A stretch of DNA of 22,866 nt, from NCBI GenBank assembly GCA_001655205.1, contig LPNZ01011202.1, forward strand, positions 1 through 22,866, in the 5' to 3' direction. This DNA comes from Lenisia limosa. Taxonomy: Eukaryota > Breviatea. Positions 1 through 8,000 of the stretch are shown here, in pieces; position 1 is the stretch's first letter; each line of letters starts with the position of its first letter. A program made the position numbers and the translations under genes. Below the pieces are notes generated by a model. The model worked only from the letters and a program-made list of their open reading frames with translations. It was not told the origin of the DNA and ran no database searches.

Positions 1-3000
1 AGCTTCCTTTTCAAGTCGGGCTGAGTCCTCTGAGCAACATGGGCCTTTGCTTTCACCTCCACATCAGACTTGCGCTGAAGCTCCTGGACAAGCTTTATGA
101 GCGTCTAAAGAGTCAGATCTATCAGGGATATCCTATGGTTAATAGCATGTTTCCAACTGTAATTCCCCAAAACTAACATCAAGGGTCTTTTGTAAGTTAG
201 TTGCAACGCTGAGTTGCATCTCATTCCTATGGGCTAGCTGGTCGAATCCGTCAACCTGGGGGGGGGGGGGTAAATGNNNNNNNNNNNNNNNNNNNNNNNN
301 NNNNNNNNNNNNNNNNNNNNNNNNNNNNNNNNNNNNNNNNNNNNNNNNNNNNNNNNNNNNNNNNNNNNNNNNNNNNNNNNNNNNNNNNNNNNNNNNNNNN
401 NNNNNNNNNNNNNNNNNNNNNNNNNNNNNNNNNNNNNNNNNNNNNNNNNNNNNNNNNNNNNNNNNNNNNNNNNNNNNNNNNNNNNNNNNNNNNNNTTGCA
501 TGATGCCATAACCGATCGTCAGTATCTGATGGTGTCAGGTTGGAGATAAGATTGTTCCTCAAATATTTCATACTATGTTTTCCAAAGCCGCAAATATAAT
601 GATACGGGAATGCGGTTGACAGCCTACTTGCGGGGGTGGCTCTCTTCAAAGCTTCAGTGGGGTTTTCGTTGTAAAACATGTGCTGTGGAAGTGTAACACA
701 AGGTTTAGTATGTTTAAATAGTGTTTGCATTTCCCCTGAAAAATGCCCCATTTTAGAGCCAGTCATTCCCTACAAACCTTAAACCTAGAAGAAGGACCCA
801 CAAAGGCAGATTCAATAGAAGCGATGGCAGAGTGAGGGAAAGCTTAATTAGTGAAAATGAGTGAATCGACACCTACAGTGACCGGGAAAAGTCCTGACAG
901 ATTTGCAATCTGATTTCCCAAGGAAAATCGGTCAAGACTTCTCCCGGTCTCTGTATATACAGCAGTGAGCCGTTTATCCATGAGTAGCATTTTATCTATC
1001 ATGGTTAAATTATTGTGGATTAGATATTGTCTCACACTAGCCATCCCTTCGAGCCTATCCTCTCACCCATTCTCTTGCCGCTGGTGGATACGGCCGTTGC
1101 GGTTTGTTGCGGCTGTGTGGCACCAAAGACATTTGCTCCGGCAGCAGGGGTACTAGCTCCAAAAAGACCACCTGTGGAGGAATGGAAGTTAGACTTTGTA
1201 CAAGTGTGTATCTGGTCAAAGTGGGGAAATATAAAAAGCACTTTCAGCCCAGAATGCCACAAACGAAAATATAACAGATATTTTCGGATCAAGGTACTTA
1301 AGGTAGGGTGTAAAGATATTACATTACATGAAGAGTGTAAGTCTGATATGTAGATAAAAGAGTAGAGCTGCCCATGTGACTATGATTAGTAAGTAAGCAA
1401 ACCAGTAGCGGGAGCAGCAGCAGTGGTAGCTCCGAAGAGTCCTGAGAGAGTAAAAATGATTTTTTTTTTTCCCATCCCTCCTCAAAAANNNNNNNNNNNN
1501 NNNNNNNNNNNNNNNNNNNNNNNNNNNNNNNNNNNNNNNNNNNNNNNNNNNNNNNNNNNNNNNNNNNNNNNNNNNNNNNNNNNNNNNNNNNNNNNNNNNN
1601 NNNNNNNNNNNNNNNNNNNNNNNNNNNNNNNNNNNNNNNNNNNNNNNNNNCAAAAAGACCACCTGTTTGGAATAAAACTGTGTTCACCGAAGGGATACTC
1701 TGGTTAAGAGAAAAAAAATAACAGAGATGATCAATCAGGGTTATAATATGGTGAGGGTGAAACAAGAGTACTGTGAGTAGACTCTCACCAGTGGCAGGGG
1801 CCGCTGCTGTTGATGTCCCAAAGAGGCCTCCTAAGGGGTGAGAAAAACAAAACAAACAAAAAAAACCAACAAAACAAAAAAAACATATTTTGTAAATAAT
1901 AGAAAAGAAACCCAAACAAAAAAAAAGAAGAAGAAATGGAGTGTTTTCAGTATAAACAATGGAAGAACATACCTGTTGCGGGAGCGGGAGTTGGTGCAGT
2001 AGTTGTTGATGCACCAAAGAGACCGCCTACAGATATATTTTAACACAATAATAAACAGGTATTAGGTCCCCATCATTATCTGTTACATTTACTTTGAAAA
2101 AAAAGGTTAAGACGATCTCAAATAAATCCATCACGAACCAGTTACGGGGGCTGCTGCTGTGGATGCTCCAAAGAGTCCTCCTAAATCGTCAAATCAAGAG
2201 AGGATAACGAGATGCCTAACAATGCAAAAAAAAAGCTGGAGATGGGCTGTGGATAGATATTTACGATGTGTTTAACTATAAACGAAGGGAACTAAAAAAT
2301 AATGGGGAAACCCACCAGTTGCAGGAGCGGCAGCAGGGGTTGTTGATGCGCCAAACAGGCCACCTGCATATTTAGACAAAGAAAAGCAAGGTAACTTGGT
2401 TAGAGAAAAAATATCAAGAGATGGGGGAATAAAGAAAATTTGGGAGACTCACCAGTTGCAGGTGCGGCAGTTGCACCAAAGAGTCCGCCTAAACAGTGTC
2501 AGAAACTGCCCTATAACAGTGTATTTCTGCTAGTCCATCGTACAAAACGTCTTCACAATCAAAATAAATGTAACATGCTTCAATTAGGTCTCGGATGTCG
2601 AAATCTTTCGAAAAAAAAAACCATAAAAATATAGAATCTTATCTGCTTGAACCACGCGCAACTGCTTGAACCACGCGCAAACCACGTGGCGCTCACTCAA
2701 CAACAGCATGAGCAAGAAGTGAATCCCAACCAACCAGCTGCAGGTGCAGCAGTTGTGGAGGCGCCAAAGAGTCCTCCTAAAAAGTGTCAAGATGCTGATT
2801 TCACAAAAAAAAAGTCAAGATGTATATAAAGACGGAACAGAATTGTGAAATTCAATGATGAATGGAAAGCAACCACATACCAGTTGCTGGTGCAGCGGCA
2901 GGGGCGGCAGTACCAAAGAGTCCACCTGAACAGTGAAGGAATATTTCAGCTTCAAATTTCATGGAGGGAACGTCTAAGAAAGTATGGTCATATTGCTAAC

Positions 3001-3288
3001 CAGTAGTAGCAGTTGTTGTGGGGGCAGCACCGAACATTGGAGCTGTGGTCTGGGAAGATAAGAAGCAGTGTAACTGCGGTGAAAGAAGAAAAACAACGTC
3101 GACAGACAACCTACTATCAAGTCCAACAATACTCAATTTGAACAAATTATACCAACCGTTGATGTACCAAAGAGCCCGCCAGTTGCAGGCGCGGCTGGAG
3201 CTGTCGATGCGCCAAAGAGGCTTGTTCCAGGAGCGGCTGGGGTTGTGGTGGAGGCTCCAAAGAGACCTCCTGCTCCGAAAGTAGCCAT
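1..3288 (-). CDS. GLFG-repeat nucleoporin, 5' part of gene (multi-exon, 3' end outside window)
   Basis: FG nucleoporins line the nuclear pore channel and bind transport receptors through their FG repeats. Translation starts at 3288 (MATFGAGGLFG...). Exons read on the minus strand: 3288-3157, 3049-3001, 2925-2881, 2776-2735, 2488-2453, 2363-2316, 2180-2139, 2026-1973, 1830-1789, 1662-gap, 1441-1403, 1171-1067, 735-gap, 255 to about 220, and 104-1. Exon 1 holds three LFG repeats. Most later exons hold one GGLFG followed by an Ala/Thr/Pro spacer ending PATG. From exon 3 onward all junctions are phase 1, with a split Gly codon. After the repeats come a non-repetitive stretch (residues such as PSDTDDRLWHHA before the gap) and helical, probably coiled-coil segments (NLQKTLD, LIKLVQELQRK). 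FG repeats followed by coiled coil fits the Nup62-complex type (Nup54/57 or Nup58/49). Nup98 or Nup100 cannot be excluded because the C-terminus is missing. Gaps at 277-495 and 1489-1650 remove coding sequence. Exon borders below 735 are tentative. Confidence 0.85.
277..495. other. Assembly gap (219 N) inside the nucleoporin gene
   Basis: A run of N that follows an uninterrupted run of G on the plus strand. On the gene strand this is a C run ending in CAG, a natural splice acceptor for the exon that starts at 255. Coding sequence between the 735 exon and the 255 exon is lost here. Confidence 0.99.
1403..2925 (-). repeat. Tandem array of single-GLFG micro-exons
   Basis: Nine successive exons of the nucleoporin (2925-2881, 2776-2735, 2488-2453, 2363-2316, 2180-2139, 2026-1973, 1830-1789, the gap-truncated 1662 exon, 1441-1403) each encode one GLFG unit. 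The fully visible ones are 45, 42, 36, 48, 42, 54, 42 and 39 nt, all multiples of three and all phase 1 to phase 1. Most begin GNGG and end ACTG or a close variant (GCTG, ACAG), so every junction rebuilds a Gly codon. The intervening introns differ in length and sequence. This looks like old exon-by-exon duplication whose introns have since diverged. Confidence 0.85.
1489..1650. other. Assembly gap (162 N) inside the GLFG array
   Basis: This gap truncates the GLFG exon that begins at 1662; only GGLF can be read. The exon's end and the start of the next intron are missing, and more repeat exons could be hidden here. Confidence 0.99.
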
Positions 3289-3610
3289 TATTAACTAATT
3301 AATTCACCTTATCCGCCTAATCTGCTCTTAGAGAGTTGCTAAGATGGATTCTCAAAAACACTTTACACCAACACCGCTTCTTGACTAACTTCCACCTAGA
3401 TTTTTACAGGCTAAGCGTCATAAAGGGCTTAAAATTTGAAGATTGAAGCATTATAAGTGAAAATCGAGAAATAATCGATAATTATCGATATTTATTTGGG
3501 TTCAGAAGAGCATGTTTATGTTTTATGAGGGGTTGTTGAAGTATTGAGGACTAGAGAAAAGAAGAAGAGTTCGATAGCAGACTGTTTTTGTTTTACTTCT
3601 CAAATTTACC
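3289..3610. promoter_or_regulatory. Divergent promoter between nucleoporin and PAM16
   Basis: A 322-bp region separates two ATG codons that point away from each other. It must hold both promoters and both 5' UTRs. The clearest element is a perfect 16-bp palindrome, ATCGATAATTATCGAT, at 3474-3489. Inside it and at its right edge are the 8-mers ATCGATAA, TTATCGAT and TATCGATA. I saw no obvious TATA box at a fixed distance from either ATG, and transcription starts cannot be placed from sequence alone. Confidence 0.55.
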
Positions 3611-4764
3611 ATGGTATGCGTCTCTGTTTCCTTCTCAACTGCTGCTGTCTTTATATTTCAAAATAAAATGACTTAACTGAGTAGGGAACTCGTGTTGCAG
3701 CACAGATCATTGTGAGCATTGGCCAGATTATCAGCAAAGCAGTTGTTGAAGGCTACAAAGGAGCCCTTGCCAGTTTGCAGGGATTTGCACCTAACTCAAT
3801 GTCGGATGCAATATGGCATATTTTCCATTGTTTGGTGTTCCCTCATCTCATCTCCAGATGCCCAGACTGGTCTCAGAGCAGCTGGTCCTCGTATCAAGAT
3901 CTCTGTGAGCTTGGCAATATTTGGATTTTATGGAACCATATAATTGTTGTTCATTTGAACCTATATTTCCTGATATATTTTTCTAGGTTTTCTCAATGTC
4001 TTATCATTTTTAGGAAGCTGAAAAGATCTTGGGTGTTCGAGTTGCTGACTCTTTGAAAGACATTGAAGCGGTTGGCGGAGGACACAGTATGATATAAAAA
4101 AACAATGAGTCAGTGTTTAAGTCTGGGAGAGCATTTCTCGGGAACCCGTCATTGAGTTATATTAGAATGACAAAACTTGTATACTCTTTCTGCTTTAACA
4201 ATACTGACCATGCCTGTAGAAAGCTGTGTGTATTCTCTTTTAAATTGGTGCTGCAACCTTCCACTACTTTTGTTAAATTACATATCATAAACATATACTA
4301 TATCTATATATATGCACATTCATACAATTATAGTGTACTGTAACATTAATTACCCGCAGAAATACCTAAGAATGATGGACAACAATTCAGAAGAAAAAGG
4401 AGGGTCATTTTACTTACAGTCAAAAGTAAGAGGGTTGCGTGGACGCACACAAACAACCGAAATACGTTCAACCTTCCAGTTCCTCGCTGATTTTGCAGGA
4501 TTTATCTTCTATACTTGTGATTATTTTCTCTGCATGATGAAAACATACATTTTCTCATTGAATTTTCTGGTTTATGTGATATGTACTTAGTTTCTTGCAC
4601 CAGTACCAGTTGTTTCTATTCTTGCTTTCTACATATATATATTCTTGTCTCATTCAATGGGAAGACTGATATTCTAGATGTTCCGGGCATACGAAGTTTT
4701 TGAGCAAGAGCATGGCCAGAGTGGGCCTGTTGATGACTCTGAAGACCCGAAGCCCCAGGATTAA
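3611..4764 (+). CDS. PAM16: PAM16/TIM16 (MAGMAS), presequence-translocase motor subunit
   Basis: Pam16 is a J-like protein on the matrix side of the TIM23 import channel. It pairs with the J-protein Pam18 and tunes mtHsp70 ATPase activity during protein import. Exons are 3611-3613, 3685-3772, 3858-3904, 4014-4086, 4360-4425 and 4678-4764, and all phases agree. The product is about 120 residues, close to the human 125. The N-terminal helix (VAAQIIVSIGQIISKA) and the following YKGALAN are family-typical. The J-like domain is visible as EAEKILGV and then GGSFYLQSK, the most conserved Pam16 signature. At the position of the J-protein HPD motif the sequence reads DNN, as expected for a J-like protein that cannot stimulate Hsp70 itself. 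The acidic tail ends PKPQD. The first coding exon is ATG alone, followed by a 71-nt intron. LETM1 is convergent downstream. Confidence 0.94.
3614..3684 (+). other. Intron directly after the PAM16 start codon
   Basis: A 71-nt intron with donor GTATGC, branch-like TTAACTGA and acceptor GTAG. Using this acceptor gives ATG followed by GGA ACT CGT GTT GCA and a perfect family N-terminus. The later CAG at 3698-3700 would break the frame. Confidence 0.8.
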
Positions 4765-5005
4765 GAATGTCTTTTTTTTTTTTTTCTTCTTCTGAGGCCA
4801 AAGGACTCTTCACTACTTTATTGTCTTTAGGATGTATATTTAATCAAGTTGGTATATTGGACTACCAAGAGTTTTGAAGAGTAGGTGCACATTTTTTGAG
4901 TAAAACAAGATGTTTACATTAAAAACCTAAAAAGAGTACATGTTACCTTTTTTCTTCAAACAAAAATGTTGACATGCAATGTGAAAGCACCAGCCAGAGT
5001 ATACA
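4765..5005. other. Convergent 3' region of PAM16 and LETM1
   Basis: 241 bp between two stop codons on opposite strands, T-rich just after the PAM16 stop and A-rich in the middle. The 3' UTRs and polyadenylation sites of both genes must fit here. I see no ORF or repeat. Confidence 0.6.
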
Positions 5006-8000
5006 CTATTGCTCCGCAATGCTCATGGCAGGGTCCTTGGAGTCAGCTTCATTTATAATCTCGCCTGCTGCTGCGTCTGAAAAATTGATAAGGATACAAA
5101 TTACTGTAGGGTATTGCCTCAAGCATACCTTTCTCTGATTCTTCAAGTGTGCTACTGTTGTCCGAATTGGGCAGATCATCAAGATCGCGCATTAACGCCT
5201 CCCTTACGTTTGCTAATGAGTTAAAATGACATGTAAAAATTAATAAATTTCCAAAGAAAGCCAAGATAGTAATACATATCACATTGAACCGCTGTGCCTA
5301 GACACAAACAGGTAGAGATATTCAAGAGAAATTTCTGGATTGGCACCCTGCTTTACAGATATCTATACTTAACAATGTAGCAATATGTATAATATTATTA
5401 CTTGACGGAGTTATTAATTTCAATCTTCAAGACCTACCCGCTTCTTTGAGCTTGATCAGGTCGATTTTCCCATCATCCCCAGTGGGGATCATTTGGATAA
5501 TCTCACTGATCTAAACTGTCAGTTTAGGGCAGTTTCAATAGAGAAATGAGAAATGAAAGGAGTTTTTGGCCAAAGCAGTTGGCACCAGACACAAACAGCT
5601 TTTCCTGTGCCTCCCCATAGTGTGATTTCAGAGCATAGTCCGCATCCTACTTGTCCTTTTGATCTTTCCTCCTTCAACATTCGAATTGCTGTTCCAAGTT
5701 CCTCTGGAAGGGAAATAGGTAATAATGCGTTACTTGAGATTTCAACATTTTTGACCGAAAGGCCTAATAGGTACCGTTGCCTCTCTCACCAACAGTAACC
5801 TTTCCGTCCTGGTTGACATTGATCAGGTTAAGCCCTCGACTGATACTGCTGTCTATTTCTGTCATTTCTTCCCCGAGGCGCGTAAGTAGGAACTCAAGTC
5901 GTCTTGATAGCCTGGAATATAATAAAAAAAAAACTGTTTTTTTATGGGAAACGGAAAATATCAATACCGATGATGTGAATATTAGCGTTCAGATTGTGAT
6001 TATGGGGGNNNNNNNNNNNNNNNNNNNNNNNNNNNNNNNNNNNNNNNNNNNNNNNNNNNNNNNNNNNNNNNNNNNNNNNNNNNNNNNNNNNNNNNNNNNN
6101 NNNNNNNNNNNNNNNNNNNNNNNNNNNNNNNNNNNNNNNNNNNNNNNNNNNNNNNNNNNNNNNNNNNNNNNNNNNNNNNNNNNAAGAGAAAAACTACCCT
6201 CGCTGTGCAGTATTTTAACATATTTTAGCTGGAAAACAAAACTAAGATGACTCTCACCATGCTGCTTGGTGTCCTGGCTACTGTTGGGGGATACATCAGA
6301 AAAGTGTATTTCTTCCACTTCGATGGGCTGAAGATAAAGATAAACCACATAGGTCAGAAGAAGAATAGGGGGGGGGGGGGATCCTTGGCCGGAAATACCG
6401 ANNNNNNNNNNNNNNNNNNNNNNNNNNNNNNNNNNNNNNNNNNNNNNNNNNNNNNNNNNNNNNNNNNNNNNNNNNNNNNNNNTTAAATTTAAAGTACGAT
6501 ATGTACTGTAATATTGATTATAAAATAAATCTTACCAAGGAAACCTCTTCCACAGAAGGCGCAATGATAGAATCAACAGTTCCTGGTAGGGCTGGATCGT
6601 GAGTAACATTGAGATTCAAGGGAAAACATATGACAAAAGCCTCCCCATCATGGTTGGCTTCATGAAATATCGCTGTTCCAGCCGAGCTCTTCTTTGACAA
6701 TTTGAACAGACCTCCATATACATGTTAATCCCCATATGGTCCCTCCACCCATACATGGACTCGATTTTGTCTGTTTCTTGAGTCGCTCAGTTGAGTCCTT
6801 CACAATTTCATTGGCCCTCTCGTACTCCAAACGAAGGTTCGCCAAATCTGCGCGTTCCTAGAGGGGATGAATCCAAGCATCAACAATTATATTGAATACT
6901 CATTAAAGATTCGACAACTAATTAAGAAGAACACATACCCTCTCCCATTCATACCTCATCCACAGCGCTTTCTGATGCCAGGATCAAGACTGCCTCCTCT
7001 GCCTCAGCCAGGTCTTTTGCCTTGATCCGCTCAGATTCGGAGGGTTTAGGCTGCTCATCAGCTGAGGGTATTTTTACTAGAGAATCAGAACATGCATGTG
7101 GTAATTCGTAAATCCAACTGAATAATCCAATAAGACATTCGGAAAATAATTCAAGTCATTGGCGGTAAGATAGACTTACATTCATTCTCTGTACTTGTAA
7201 TGGAAGGAACAGTGAAGTTAACATATGTGTCCTAAAAGTGTAAAAAGGGAGCCAAACGCATATCGCACATTTGCAAGGTTCAGACCTTGTGTAGATCAGT
7301 GAGGTATTTGTCCTGTGCTTCTTGCTCAATAAGCTGGGTCTGATTGAGTACAGATGTCAGCATTCGCTCCGAAGTTGCTGAATTTCACAATAAGAATAGA
7401 AAATAAGACTGATGCCGAATTTGTCACTGAAATGACAGTAATTGTAACTAAAACAAATACTTAACACGATTGTGTGAATCAACCAGTTATATTTTCCATA
7501 TTATATGATATATTCTAAAAGTAGACTTCAAATAGATGGATTTAGGAGAGAATGCGCAAAGAAAGCACCCCACCAACAAATAGAATTCTTGTAGGTAGTT
7601 TTGACCTGGTTTTTGGCTACTTCAGCCTCAACTTCTTCAATAACTTCACGCGACATTCCACTTAATGTTACACGCAGCGCCTCCTCCTGGTTGTTGGTGT
7701 AGATGCTGGGGGGGAGGGGTAATTTATATGAATACAAATTCTACACCATTTAATTAACAAAAGACAGCGGAAATAAACAATACTATATGATATCATATAA
7801 TATACTACCAATATGGAAAACCATTATTCAAAGAATCTCACACTGTTGTTACCTGCTAAACGTAAAAATTCTGGAGAGCAGTAGTAATGAGATGGAGACA
7901 CCTGCTTGGCTCAGGTCCAACCACTCAAGGAGTTGCCGTCTGAGCACGGCCCGTCCTAGGTTTGAGAAGGTATTTTCACGAGCCGCATATCCCCCAAAAA

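Noticed and set aside
2440-2829. Plus-strand ORFs with repeated PKSPPK
   Set aside because: PKSPPK is the antisense reading of the GGLFG codons in the nucleoporin micro-exons on the minus strand.
1403-2925. CRISPR-like or satellite array
   Set aside because: The repeated blocks are degenerate, encode GLFG in frame, and are bordered by GT and AG. Spacing varies and the organism is a eukaryote.
3257-3943. Read-through ORF for PAM16 exon 2 continuing as SLQGFAPNSMSDAIW
   Set aside because: That tail is intron (donor GTTTGC at 3773). Splicing to 3858 gives the family-typical ALANAQTG and the correct phase into EAEKILGV.
4312-4590. 92-codon plus-strand ORF containing GGSFYLQSK
   Set aside because: Only 4360-4425 is coding (a PAM16 exon). 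The rest is intron reading through its donor GTAAGA.
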